Assembly: GCA_001804705.1 (NCBI GenBank)
Contig: MHAY01000042.1
Coordinates: 1 to 47,976 of the forward strand
Length of the DNA stretch: 47,976 nt
Origin: Ignavibacteria bacterium RIFOXYC2_FULL_35_21
GTDB lineage: Bacteria; Bacteroidota; Ignavibacteria; Kapaibacteriales; UBA2268
Direction: 5' to 3'
The notes under the pieces were generated by a model. The model was not told where the DNA came from and did not search any database. It worked only from the letters and a program-made list of their open reading frames with translations. Made by a program: the position numbers and the translations under genes. Below, piece by piece: positions 1 through 9,244 of the stretch (positions are counted from its first letter, which is position 1; each line of letters begins with the position of its first letter).

Positions 1-75
1 AACATTGTTTATTTTGTTGGAGCGCATAATGCCTCTTTCAATAATATGGAACATGATTCGCTGCTTTTGTATTGA
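1..75 (+). CDS. 3' end of an unidentified protein (partial)
   Basis: The first 24 codons of the window are open in frame 1 and end in TGA. The peptide (ending HDSLLLY) has ordinary protein composition and stops just where the very AT-rich upstream region of the next gene begins, so it is probably the tail of a gene that starts outside the window. Too short to identify; a chance open frame is possible. Confidence 0.4.
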   Translation, partial: NIVYFVGAHNASFNNMEHDSLLLY

Positions 76-260
76 CGTTTATAGGTTAATTGAATTTTTC
101 AGAGGTTTAATAAGATAATTTTATCCTTTTTGATTAAATTTGTATCTTATTTTTGAGATTGATAATAAATATTGAGTGTTTTGTAAGATTTATTTAAAAA
201 TTTAATATCATAAGACATATCAATAGATGAAGATGGTAGGTTGTTATTATAGTTTGAGTT

Positions 261-2591
261 GTGATAGTGAGGCAGGTATTAGTTATATTTTTTGCGTTGT
301 TGTTTGAGTGCAGTTTACTTCAATCATCAGCTCATACTTTTCATTTTAGCGGTTCTGTTGTAAATCAAAATAATGAAGGAATTCCCTACGTTACAGTAAG
401 AATAATTGATTTGAATGAAGGTGTTTCAACTGCAAGAAACGGAATTTTTCTTTTTAATGATTTACAAAGTGGTTTTCACAAATTTAGATTTTCGCATATC
501 AGCTATCATACCGTCGATACCACTGTAAATTTAAGTAACAATATTGATGATTTTAAAATCATTTTAACCCAGGCAAAGAAAACCACCGGTGAAATTGTTG
601 TAACCGGTACAAGGACTTACAAACATCTTGAAAATCTTCCTATACCAACAGATGTTATCAGTGATAATGAGATTGCCAAGCAAGGAAATCTGAAACTCGA
701 TAATGTGTTGAGTGAACAGCTTGGTTTAAATGTTTTGAATAATCACGGGAATGGCGTACAGTTGCAGGGATTAGATGCAGATTATACACTGATACTCTTC
801 AATGGCGAACCTGTAATCGGCAGGACTGGCGGGATTCTTGATTTGTCGAGATTCACTCTTGGTAACGTAAAGAGAATCGAGGTTGTTCGCGGTCCATCAT
901 CGTCTCTTTATGGAAGCAATGCACTGGCTGGCGTCATTAATATCATCACCGAAAAACCTGCTATTCCGCTTGGATTGAAAACAGCTATCAGATATGGTAG
1001 TAATTCTCTTCTTGATTTGACCGGGAACTTACAATTTTCCGATAATGAAAATAAACTTGGTGTGGACCTGTTTTTAAACAGATATTTTACCAATGGTTAT
1101 AACCTGATGGAAAGCAGTTTCGGGCAAACTGTTCCCGAGGTCGAAAGCTATACATTAAACGGCGACATTTATTATAAATTTTCAGAAGAAACACAATTAA
1201 AATTTTCGGGCAGGTATAATTTCGATAATGAATTTGATAAATTTACAGTAAAATCCGGCAGTGATTCTTCATTAGTAAATTTAAAAGTCAATAATGATGA
1301 AACCAATTTTTCTTTGAAATTCAATCATAAATACTCCGATGATTTTGATATTGAGGCTAGAGTTTATCGAACAACCTTCGGAACCAAAACCAACTCTACT
1401 TATTCTAATACGGGAGAATTTTATTCTGATTACAGTTTTAAACAAGGAACAAACAAAATTGAAGTTCAGTCTAATATACCGAAAATTCTATTGGCAAACG
1501 TAATGACAGTCGGGTTAGGAGGACAACTTGATGACGTAGAAGCACAACAAATAGCCGCCGGAGGGCAGACTGCAAATTTACTTTATGGCTACCTGCAATA
1601 TGATGCTAACTTCCTGAATGACTTCAATGTTATCGGAAGTGTACGGTTCGACAGCCATAGCGATTATTATCCACATTGGAGTCCGAAAATTGCTCTATCA
1701 TACAATCCGGCTGATAATCTGACATTGAGAGTATCTGTCGGGAGCGGTTTCAAAGCTCCTGATTTTGAACAGCTCTATCTTGACTGGACGAATCCATTTG
1801 CAGGGTATTCCGTTCTTGGAGTTGCCTATGTTGAAGAAGGTGTAAGAAAAATGAAAGAGCAGGGTTTAATAGATACCTTATTTATACAGCCAACAAATGT
1901 AGCTAAACTTTTTCCTGAAAGTTCTTATTCTCTTGATTTTGGATTCAATTATTATTTTGACAAGTACCTTGAGTTTAAGGCAAATGCTTTCCGAAATAAC
2001 ATTTCCGATATGATTGAATTTTTACGCATAGGTATTAAAAAGAATGGGCAGAGCCTTCATACTTATGCAAATTTCAATAGAATCTATACACAGGGAATTG
2101 AAGTGAAAATCAAATCCGAACCTGTTGATAATTTTATTGTTGAAATTAACTATCAATTTCTGCAAACAGGAGATGAGGACGTATTGGATGAAATTAGAAA
2201 TAAGAAAATTTATAAAAGAGGTTCCACCGGAGTTGACAGGCCTGTTCAGGAAGTTGAGTATGGCGGTTTATTTTACAGGCCCGAACATTCAGGGATATTG
2301 AAGATTCAATACAACTGGGAAGAAGTAAATGCAAATGCTTCCCTAAGAGCATTATTCAAAGGTAATTATGGATGGGCAGATATGAATGGCAACGCAATTC
2401 TCGATGATAAATCAGAATATGCTCCTTCTACTGTCATTTGGAATCTTACAGCTTCAAAAGTACTGTTTTCGTTTTTGACATTACAATTAGGAATAGATAA
2501 TATTTTCAATTACAAAGACATCAGAATGTTATCGGTTTCACCCGGTAGAACATTTTATGTTAATGCAGTTTTTAATTTTACTAAGTATTAA
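261..2591 (+). CDS. TonB-dependent outer-membrane receptor, partner of a HmuY-like lipoprotein
   Basis: A 776-residue receptor importing a scarce nutrient across the outer membrane with TonB energy. It begins with a signal peptide (about 1-24), then a carboxypeptidase-regulatory-like beta domain (about 27-105, with GIPYVTVRI), a plug domain (about 120-235, with VVTGTR near the TonB-box position, VKRIEVVRGPSSSLYG and AGVINIITEKP), and a beta barrel ending in FNFTKY with a terminal aromatic residue. The start is GTG at 261; no in-frame ATG upstream fits and the ribosome site is weak. It lies 19 bases before a HmuY-like lipoprotein, an arrangement known from HmuR/HmuY haem uptake, so haem or another porphyrin is a reasonable but unproven substrate. 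The two receptors in this window happen to be the same length but are not close copies. Confidence 0.9.
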   Translation: MIVRQVLVIFFALLFECSLLQSSAHTFHFSGSVVNQNNEGIPYVTVRIIDLNEGVSTARNGIFLFNDLQSGFHKFRFSHISYHTVDTTVNLSNNIDDFKIILTQAKKTTGEIVVTGTRTYKHLENLPIPTDVISDNEIAKQGNLKLDNVLSEQLGLNVLNNHGNGVQLQGLDADYTLILFNGEPVIGRTGGILDLSRFTLGNVKRIEVVRGPSSSLYGSNALAGVINIITEKPAIPLGLKTAIRYGSNSLLDLTGNLQFSDNENKLGVDLFLNRYFTNGYNLMESSFGQTVPEVESYTLNGDIYYKFSEETQLKFSGRYNFDNEFDKFTVKSGSDSSLVNLKVNNDETNFSLKFNHKYSDDFDIEARVYRTTFGTKTNSTYSNTGEFYSDYSFKQGTNKIEVQSNIPKILLANVMTVGLGGQLDDVEAQQIAAGGQTANLLYGYLQYDANFLNDFNVIGSVRFDSHSDYYPHWSPKIALSYNPADNLTLRVSVGSGFKAPDFEQLYLDWTNPFAGYSVLGVAYVEEGVRKMKEQGLIDTLFIQPTNVAKLFPESSYSLDFGFNYYFDKYLEFKANAFRNNISDMIEFLRIGIKKNGQSLHTYANFNRIYTQGIEVKIKSEPVDNFIVEINYQFLQTGDEDVLDEIRNKKIYKRGSTGVDRPVQEVEYGGLFYRPEHSGILKIQYNWEEVNANASLRALFKGNYGWADMNGNAILDDKSEYAPSTVIWNLTASKVLFSFLTLQLGIDNIFNYKDIRMLSVSPGRTFYVNAVFNFTKY

Positions 2592-2610
2592 TTTTATATA
2601 TGGAGTTTAT

Positions 2611-3213
2611 ATGATTAGAATTATTATAACAATTATTTCAGCAATATCACTGGTTCTTGTAATTTCCTGCAGTAAGGAAGTAACCGAACCTGATAATACA
2701 ATTACAGCAAGAAGCACGACAATCAGCAATCTTCCCGCAGACACAGGAAAGACAGGCCATTTCACCTTTTTCAGGCTGAGTGACAGTTCCTTCGTTGCTC
2801 TTGCAGATTCAAATACAACAAATTGGGACCTTGGGTTTTCGGGCACAACTATAATTGTGAACAGTGGAGTAAGAGGCCCGGGGCAAGGTGCGGCAATAGT
2901 TCTCAGACAGACTGATTTTAATTCAGTTACCGAAGCTCCTGAGAGCGGTTGGGCAACAGAAACCCAGGTAGCACCTCCTGCAATTCCGACAGGCTCGGAT
3001 AATGGCTGGTATCACTATGATGGTGCTACTATGATTATTACACCGATTGCAGGAGTAACACTAGTAATAAGAACTGCTGACGGAAAATATGCAAAAATGC
3101 AAATCATCAGCTATTATAAGGATGCACCCCAGTTAATTGACCCCAATGGACAAACCAGGATGTACACATTCAGGTATGTTTATCAACCAAATGGAACAAA
3201 GAAGTTTCAATAA
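2611..3213 (+). CDS. HmuY-family surface lipoprotein
   Basis: A 200-residue lipoprotein. From the ATG at 2611, preceded by TGGAG, the signal peptide ends in a lipobox (VISC, Cys20); an ATG at 2557 in the same frame lies inside the receptor gene and would hide the lipobox, so 2611 is preferred. The body carries the HmuY pattern: FVALADS, TTNWDLGFSGTTIIVNSG and RGPGQGAA in the first half and beta-rich WYHYDGATMIITP in the second. HmuY of Porphyromonas binds haem with two histidines; only two histidines are present here (His50, His135), and whether they match the ligand positions cannot be judged without alignment. Co-transcribed with the receptor upstream and followed by a good terminator. Confidence 0.85.
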   Translation: MIRIIITIISAISLVLVISCSKEVTEPDNTITARSTTISNLPADTGKTGHFTFFRLSDSSFVALADSNTTNWDLGFSGTTIIVNSGVRGPGQGAAIVLRQTDFNSVTEAPESGWATETQVAPPAIPTGSDNGWYHYDGATMIITPIAGVTLVIRTADGKYAKMQIISYYKDAPQLIDPNGQTRMYTFRYVYQPNGTKKFQ

Positions 3214-3233
3214 AAATTTGAAAAAAATTTCAG

Positions 3234-3272
3234 AAAACCGGGATTTATAAAGTTAAGAATTCCGGTTTTTTT
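3234..3272 (+). terminator. Rho-independent terminator after the receptor/HmuY operon
   Basis: AAAACCGG (3234-3241) pairs with CCGGTTTT (3262-3269); four further pairs, including one G-T, extend the stem to 12 bp around a 12-base loop. A run of seven T follows the GG of the 3' arm. It lies 20 bases after the HmuY-like stop codon. Confidence 0.8.
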
Positions 3273-3363
3273 ATGAATTAATTACAAATATAATCTTTTA
3301 TTTTGGGAATTATTGTTAAATAGTGTATATTGATATACATTATTTATAATATTTATTAAATTT

Positions 3364-4809
3364 ATGTCAAAACAAAATACTTTAATATCAATTTCTGAAA
3401 ATCTGATTATCGAAAGATTGAAGTTTGAAAATCCTTGGTGGATTACAAGAGAAATCGATGAAGATATAAACAAATTCAATCGAAGACTTTATTTTAACTT
3501 GTTTTATCCACTTGTTGAAGAAACCAGTGTTAACCGGGCTGTAGTACTAATGGGTCCAAGACGTGTAGGAAAAACCGTTATGATGCTCCATACAATACAA
3601 TACTTGCTTGAAAAAGGTATTGAGCAAAAGAAAATATGTTACGTTAATACTGAGAATCCAGTTTATAATAATCTCGGACTTGAAAAATTTTTTAACATAA
3701 TTAGACAAGCAACATCTGAAAATACTTTGACTGGTTGGTACATTTTTTTTGATGAAATTCAATATTTGAAAGACTGGGAAATACATCTTAAAGTCTTGGT
3801 TGACAGTTATCCAAAAAGTAAATTTATTGTTTCAGGCTCGGCAGCGGCAGCATTAAAGATGAAAAGCACTGAAAGTGGAACAGGAAGATTTACTGATTTT
3901 ATGTTACCCCCTCTAACATTTTGTGAATATATTCACTTGAAAAAATTAGACAAACTTTTAATTACAGAAATGGAAAAATTACATGGTAAAATTTCCCGAA
4001 CATTCAAAGCTCAGGATATAAATGAATTGAACAAACATTTTATCGATTATATTAATTTTGGAGGATATCCCGAAGTAATCTTTTCACCTATAATTCAACA
4101 AAATCCAGGAAGATATATAAGAAGCGATATCGTTGATAAAGTACTGTTGAGAGATTTACCAAGTTTATACGGTATTCAGGATGTTCAGGAATTGAATACG
4201 CTATTTACAATGTTGGCTTACAATTCTGGAAATGAAATATCCCTAAATGATTTAAGTAAAAATAGCGGTGTTGAAAAACACCTTTTAAAAAAATATCTGC
4301 TTTATCTCGAAACAGCTTTTTTAATTAAAATCGTACACAGAGTAGATGACAACTCAAGAAAATTTAAGAGGGCTAATTATTTTAAAATATATTTAACAAA
4401 TACATCAATCCGCAGTGCATTGTTCACTCCAATACAAGTGACAGACGATATGATGGGATATTTAATTGAAACAGCTATTTATTCTCAATGGTTACATGAT
4501 TCAAAGTTCTTTCTTTCGTATGCAAGATGGCAAAAGGGAGAAGTTGATATGGTGTATTTGAATGAAGAAACACTTAAACCGAGATGGGCTGTCGAAATTA
4601 AATGGAGTAATCATTTTTTTAATAAACCGGGTGATTTAAAAAGTTTGATTTATTTTTGTAAAAGAAATAAATTGGATTCAGCATTTGTAACGACAATTGA
4701 TAAAGAAGGTATTATTGAAATTCAAGGAATTAAATTTTATTTTGAACCTGCTTCTATTTATGCATATACAGTAGGTAAAAATATAATTGAAAAGATAAAT
4801 ACAGATTAA
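3364..4809 (+). CDS. AAA-family ATPase with DUF4143 domain
   Basis: 481 residues of the common but poorly understood AAA_14/DUF4143 family. Visible motifs: Walker A GPRRVGKT (64-71), Walker B YIFFDEIQYL (126-135), and a SGSA sensor-like stretch near 158. The C-terminal half (about 240-460) matches the DUF4143 layout, with a nuclease-like run near the end (GEVDMVY ... RWAVEIKWS) of the type seen in PD-(D/E)XK folds. It stands alone between two terminator/intergenic regions, in an AT-rich stretch. Members of this family are often scattered as solitary accessory genes; no cellular role can be given. No clear Shine-Dalgarno precedes the ATG. Confidence 0.85.
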   Translation: MSKQNTLISISENLIIERLKFENPWWITREIDEDINKFNRRLYFNLFYPLVEETSVNRAVVLMGPRRVGKTVMMLHTIQYLLEKGIEQKKICYVNTENPVYNNLGLEKFFNIIRQATSENTLTGWYIFFDEIQYLKDWEIHLKVLVDSYPKSKFIVSGSAAAALKMKSTESGTGRFTDFMLPPLTFCEYIHLKKLDKLLITEMEKLHGKISRTFKAQDINELNKHFIDYINFGGYPEVIFSPIIQQNPGRYIRSDIVDKVLLRDLPSLYGIQDVQELNTLFTMLAYNSGNEISLNDLSKNSGVEKHLLKKYLLYLETAFLIKIVHRVDDNSRKFKRANYFKIYLTNTSIRSALFTPIQVTDDMMGYLIETAIYSQWLHDSKFFLSYARWQKGEVDMVYLNEETLKPRWAVEIKWSNHFFNKPGDLKSLIYFCKRNKLDSAFVTTIDKEGIIEIQGIKFYFEPASIYAYTVGKNIIEKINTD

Positions 4810-4850
4810 AAGAAATAAACATTTTTATTTAATTTATTTTTGGTGTTATA

Positions 4851-5390
4851 ATGAAATATTTAGTATTAATATTATTAGCAATTTTTATTTTCTTAGGTTG
4901 TTCCGAATCAACCGACCCGAACTATGACAATGATTTTGCTACAATAGACAGTCTCGAGGTTAAATCAGCTATTGGATTAGCAAACGATTGGAAGTTCACA
5001 AAATCAAAAATAACGAGTCATATAACACCTGATGAACTGATTATAGAGTTTCCCGATGGAAGGAAAGTGAAAAAAACATTGCCACCAAATGAAATGTATA
5101 TAGCCGTTGCTCCTTATGTCAACACTACTCATGACTGCAGTATTCATTATCCTTCAAGTTGTGACGGCGAACTAAAGGAACAGACTTTTCTAATTACTGC
5201 CAAAGATACTCAAGGGAATACTTTATTTGACGGAAATATCATATCAATGAAAAACGGTTTCTTCGAGCTATGGCTTCCGCGTGATTTAACCGTAACACTT
5301 CACATAGAATACAACTCACTATCAGCGGATGAAGTCATAGGCACATTTGCAGTGAATAAAACATGTATTACAACTTTGAAGTTGAAGTGA
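4851..5390 (+). CDS. cueP: CueP-family copper-binding lipoprotein
   Basis: 179 residues. The signal peptide ends in a lipobox FLGC (Cys17), predicting membrane anchoring. The C-terminal half carries the CueP pattern: YIAVAPYV, THDC-x7-C (Cys96 and Cys104), GELKEQTF, NGFFELWLPRD and a final TCITTL (Cys172). CueP of Salmonella is a periplasmic copper protein whose three conserved cysteines bind and reduce copper and which helps supply copper to a superoxide dismutase; all three equivalents are present. The call rests on remembered family motifs, not a search. The next gene (216 bases downstream, same strand) is a receptor with a CxxC motif in its plug, so the two may handle copper together. The N-terminal 30 residues after the lipid anchor are acidic and probably a linker. 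Confidence 0.8.
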   Translation: MKYLVLILLAIFIFLGCSESTDPNYDNDFATIDSLEVKSAIGLANDWKFTKSKITSHITPDELIIEFPDGRKVKKTLPPNEMYIAVAPYVNTTHDCSIHYPSSCDGELKEQTFLITAKDTQGNTLFDGNIISMKNGFFELWLPRDLTVTLHIEYNSLSADEVIGTFAVNKTCITTLKLK

Positions 5391-5455
5391 AAATAAAATT
5401 TCACTTCCTATACCGTCCTGATTTCGAGACTGCTTTTATTTAATTTCTTGGTTGA

Positions 5456-5481
5456 CATTGTAAACTCCCATTGTAAACAAT
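5456..5481 (+). promoter_or_regulatory. candidate operator: direct repeat plus palindrome before the second receptor
   Basis: CATTGTAAAC occurs twice, 13 bp apart (5456-5465 and 5469-5478). The second copy overlaps a perfect palindrome ATTGT-AA-ACAAT (5470-5481). A TTGACA sits at 5452-5457. The placement between the CueP-like gene and the receptor suggests a regulator site, but it does not match a copper-regulator box I know. Confidence 0.3.
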
Positions 5482-5605
5482 TCTTTATGAAATGGAGTCA
5501 TTCAATTTTGTGAAAGTCTAATCTTTCAATATAAAAATAATTTAAAAAATAATTTCCTAAGTGCAACGTTTTTATGCAAATGTAAAAATTAGTCAAGACT
5601 AAATA

Positions 5606-7936
5606 ATGAATAAATATTTAATATTACTATTGATGATTGTAAATTGTGTTCTTTTATTTTCAAAGTCAAAAACAGATGCAAATATATTCGGTGATGTGAA
5701 ATCAAATGGCAAACATTTACCTGGTGTTACTATTTATGTGAAAAATACAAAAATCGGAACATTTACAGATAAGACAGGACATTTTTCTTTAGTGAATCTT
5801 CCTGAAGGTGAAAATACTGTAGTAGCTCGGTTTATCGGATATAAATCCAGTGAAAAAAAAATAATGATGGAAAAAAACAAATTGGTTGAGCTTAACTTTG
5901 AACTCGAGGAAGAACCAATCGGACTTGGTGAAGTGGTCGTTACCGGAACCAGAACAGAAAAACGAAATATTGAATCGCCTATTATTGTAAACACAATTGA
6001 TAAAGCAAAATTAGAATCATTACATGCTAATTCTGTTTCTGAAGGATTATGCTATCAACCTGGATTAAGACTTGAAACAGACTGCCAAACTTGTAACTAC
6101 ACTCAACTTCGTATGAACGGATTGGGTGGTGCTTATTCTCAGATTCTTATAAATGGGAAATCGCTTTTCAGCCCCATTCTCGGACTTTACGGATTAGAAC
6201 AAATATCATCAAATATGATTGAAAGAATTGAAGTTGTTCGGGGCGGTGGCTCTGCCCTATACGGACCCTTTGCTGTTGGTGGAGTTGTTAATTTAATCAC
6301 AAAATTTCCCGGTGAAAATCTTTATGATGTTACTTGTGACTATTCAAATATAAATAATAATTCAACTGAATCAATTTTAAATGCAGGAGTATCTTTATTT
6401 TCTGATTCAAGAAAAGAAGCTGTGTCATTTTTTGCGACAAAAAGAACGAGAGATGCTTATGACCATAATGGCGATGGTTTTTCGGAGATGCCTAAGCTCG
6501 AAATCAATTCATTCGGTATGAACTTATATTATAGGCCTGACTACATGCATTCAATTGAAGCTAATGTCAGCAGTGTTTATGAATACAGGCGAGGTGGAGA
6601 CAAAATTGATTTCCCTGCACATGAAGCAGAACAATCAGAAGAAAGAAGCCATAATATATTTTTTGGAAGCATTGATTACATTTATTACTATGACGATTTC
6701 AAAAGCTCTTTAAAAGTTTATTCGGGTTTTCAGAATATTTATAGAAGACATTATACTGGTATCATTCCAGATATTATAAACCAGGATTCAACAAAATATG
6801 TGTCTCATTTCATGAATCCCCCTTATGGAACAACAAAAAATCAGGTTTCACAGTTAGGATTTCAACTTAATCAAAACCTTAATACTTTATTTGGAGAAAT
6901 AACCTCATCATTCGGAGCAGAGTATTTGCATGATGAAATTAAAGATGAAATTGATACATATAATTACCAAATAAATCAGACAACGAAAGATTTAGGGACA
7001 TTCCTGCAATTAGACTGGGACATAGATTCCGGCTTAAATTTATTACTTGGGATTAGAGCTGATAAACACAATTACGTAAAAGAAATTGTAATCAATCCAA
7101 GAATAGCAGTCTTATATAATATTTTCGATAACACACAATTGCGACTCACATACTCAACAGGATTCCGCCCGCCACAGGCATTTGATACTGACATTCATAT
7201 AGCATTTGCAGGTGGTGGTATTCAAAAAATTATTCTATCGGAGAATCTAAAAAAAGAAACATCACAAAGTGTTAGTACATCTATCAACTTTGATTTCCCA
7301 TCCGAACATTTTATTTACGGATTCACATTAGATGGATTTTACACACAATTATCAGATGTTTTTATATTGGAAGAGATTGACAGAGATATAAAGGGTAATT
7401 CAATACTTGAAAAAAGAAATGGAGACAAAGCAAGTGTTTATGGCACAACACTCGAAGCAAGATTTAATTATGAAAGACAATTTCAAATGGAAGCAGGATA
7501 TACTCTACAAAAAAGTATTTATAACAAACCTATTTTTTGGTCAAAGAATTTGAAGGGTGAAACAGATTATATGAGGACACCTGATAGTTATGGCTATCTA
7601 ACATTGTCTTATTCAACTGGCTTACCTATTAAAGCATCTTTATCATGTATATATACAGGACAAATGAGGGTCCCTCATTATGTCTCGATTAATATGGTTG
7701 GAAATCCGCAAAATGATATATTGCATATTTCACATTCATTCTTTGATATTGGTGGAAGAATCTCATATAAACTCCCCTTTGATTTATCTGATCTAACAAT
7801 TGTATTATATACAGGGATTCAAAACCTTTTAAATTCTTATCAAAATGATTTTGACAAGGGAAAGTATAGGGATAGTAATTATATTTATGGACCCTCTAAG
7901 CCACGGACAATTTATTTAGGAATAAAATTAGAATAA
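5606..7936 (+). CDS. TonB-dependent receptor with CxxC plug motif, candidate copper receptor
   Basis: 776 residues: signal peptide (about 1-19), carboxypeptidase-regulatory-like domain (about 25-103, with GVTIYVKNTKIGTFTDKTGHF), plug (about 110-235) and beta barrel to the C terminus (IYLGIKLE). The plug contains Cys149 and the pair C160-Q-T-C163 just before the conserved QLRMNGLGGAYSQILING segment, then IERIEVVRGGGSALYG. Receptors with a cysteine pair at this plug position are a recognised subgroup in Bacteroidota. Its neighbour upstream is a CueP-family copper lipoprotein, so copper or another thiophilic metal is the preferred substrate; that is inference. No Shine-Dalgarno is evident before the ATG at 5606, and the 215 bases upstream hold a possible operator. 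Confidence 0.9.
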   Translation: MNKYLILLLMIVNCVLLFSKSKTDANIFGDVKSNGKHLPGVTIYVKNTKIGTFTDKTGHFSLVNLPEGENTVVARFIGYKSSEKKIMMEKNKLVELNFELEEEPIGLGEVVVTGTRTEKRNIESPIIVNTIDKAKLESLHANSVSEGLCYQPGLRLETDCQTCNYTQLRMNGLGGAYSQILINGKSLFSPILGLYGLEQISSNMIERIEVVRGGGSALYGPFAVGGVVNLITKFPGENLYDVTCDYSNINNNSTESILNAGVSLFSDSRKEAVSFFATKRTRDAYDHNGDGFSEMPKLEINSFGMNLYYRPDYMHSIEANVSSVYEYRRGGDKIDFPAHEAEQSEERSHNIFFGSIDYIYYYDDFKSSLKVYSGFQNIYRRHYTGIIPDIINQDSTKYVSHFMNPPYGTTKNQVSQLGFQLNQNLNTLFGEITSSFGAEYLHDEIKDEIDTYNYQINQTTKDLGTFLQLDWDIDSGLNLLLGIRADKHNYVKEIVINPRIAVLYNIFDNTQLRLTYSTGFRPPQAFDTDIHIAFAGGGIQKIILSENLKKETSQSVSTSINFDFPSEHFIYGFTLDGFYTQLSDVFILEEIDRDIKGNSILEKRNGDKASVYGTTLEARFNYERQFQMEAGYTLQKSIYNKPIFWSKNLKGETDYMRTPDSYGYLTLSYSTGLPIKASLSCIYTGQMRVPHYVSINMVGNPQNDILHISHSFFDIGGRISYKLPFDLSDLTIVLYTGIQNLLNSYQNDFDKGKYRDSNYIYGPSKPRTIYLGIKLE

Positions 7937-7972
7937 TGATATTTCGGAAATAATTGAACATTAATAAATAAT

Positions 7973-9244
7973 TCAATCTGTCTCAACATATAACTTTTTC
8001 CCCTTGGTTTCGGGAAAAGTCCATATCCATACACCCGTCAGTATCGCAAATAAAGCGGCAAGACTTATACCTCCCGATAAGCCATATCTGACGGCTACAA
8101 CTGTAATTATCACCGGAGTGAAAAATTGGATTCCTCGTGCAAGGTTAAAAGCTGAACCCATAGCTGTACTTCGAATATTGGTTGGAAATAATTCAGAAAA
8201 TAAAGGCCCATATCCTCCAAACATTCCTGTACCAAAGCCAACAAGGAACATAAATATTAAAATCACATAAGGGTAAGCGGCTATAGTATCCCATAAGAGA
8301 GTTATCATAATTAAACCAAGTGCCATTATAAAAGAATAAATTGAATAAGCGGGTCTTCTACCCGTTCTATCAGAAACAAATCCAAAAGTTGAATAACCGA
8401 TTAAACCTCCCAACTGAGTTACAAGAAGCCATAAGGTTGATTTTGCAATTGGCATATTTCTTTGCTGGTGAAGATAACCGGGAAGCCATGAATATGTGAA
8501 CCAGTAAGCCGACATATCAAAAATTGCAAGAATTAATGACAAAATAAAAAGTTTTCTGTAATTTTTAGAAAAGAGTAATTTTAATTTACTCCAGGATTCA
8601 GACTTCTTAATTTTTACATTATTTGCCAATGCGATTTTTTTTCTTTCTGCCCATAAGTCAGACTCAGGCAGGCTTTTCCGAATAAAAATAACAATGACAG
8701 CAGGTAAAATCGAAATAAAAAAACAAGCTCTCCAGCCGATTACATGTTCTAAATATCCTCCAACGACAGCAGCAATAGCTATTCCAATCGGAGCACCTGT
8801 CTGCATAAAAGCACCATACCTGCCTCTCATTTTCGCTGGAAAAGTTTCGCCTATGTAGGTCTGCCCAGTTGCCCATTCTCCTCCGACACCAAGCCCGGTT
8901 ATAATCCTGAAAATTAGTAATAGTTCAAGGCTCGGTGCAAAACCCGAAAGAAATGTCCCGATGCTGTAAATCAGAATTGTCATTTGCAGGATTATTTTCC
9001 TGCCAAACTTATCGCAGAGAAATCCGAATATTACTCCACCGATTGCAGTTGCCGCAAGAGATGAACCCAAAATAAAAGAAAGTTGAATGTCGCTCAGATG
9101 AAGTTCCTTGCCAATAGGCATGAGAAGAAAAGTAAACAGCATTAAGTCGTAAAAGTCAAAGACCCAGCCAGCCCAGCTCATAAAAAGTATTTTATAGTGC
9201 TGTTTCCCGGGCTTTTCACACTCATTCAATAGAGTAGTTGCCAT
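7973..9244 (-). CDS. MFS transporter, metabolite:proton symporter type
   Basis: 423 residues with about 12 hydrophobic segments. Loop 2-3 has the major-facilitator signature (GFLCDKFGRK, about 74-83) and the second half repeats it (GFVSDRTGRRP). TM1 reads GWVFDFYDLMLF, the acidic pattern common in the sialate/shikimate/organic-acid proton symporters, and TM4 has GGEWATGQTYIGETFPAKMRG. Substrate is not predictable; an organic acid or sugar acid is likely. Transcribed convergently with the receptor gene at 7936, separated by 36 bases, and downstream of the electron-transfer cluster, from which a 213-base gap separates it. Confidence 0.85.
   Translation of the reverse strand: MATTLLNECEKPGKQHYKILFMSWAGWVFDFYDLMLFTFLLMPIGKELHLSDIQLSFILGSSLAATAIGGVIFGFLCDKFGRKIILQMTILIYSIGTFLSGFAPSLELLLIFRIITGLGVGGEWATGQTYIGETFPAKMRGRYGAFMQTGAPIGIAIAAVVGGYLEHVIGWRACFFISILPAVIVIFIRKSLPESDLWAERKKIALANNVKIKKSESWSKLKLLFSKNYRKLFILSLILAIFDMSAYWFTYSWLPGYLHQQRNMPIAKSTLWLLVTQLGGLIGYSTFGFVSDRTGRRPAYSIYSFIMALGLIMITLLWDTIAAYPYVILIFMFLVGFGTGMFGGYGPLFSELFPTNIRSTAMGSAFNLARGIQFFTPVIITVVAVRYGLSGGISLAALFAILTGVWIWTFPETKGKKLYVETD

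Noticed and set aside
127-155. TTTTTG and TATTTTTG before the first receptor, like a Bacteroides-type promoter
   Set aside because: The spacing between them (15 bases) is shorter than the usual 19-21, and such strings are frequent by chance in this AT-rich stretch.
2557-2610. Extended N terminus of the HmuY-like lipoprotein
   Set aside because: It overlaps the receptor gene and would place the lipobox 18 residues too far in; the ATG at 2611 has a ribosome site.
261-7936. The two 776-residue receptors as a tandem duplication
   Set aside because: Identical length is a coincidence: plug and barrel sequences differ greatly, and only one has the CxxC motif.
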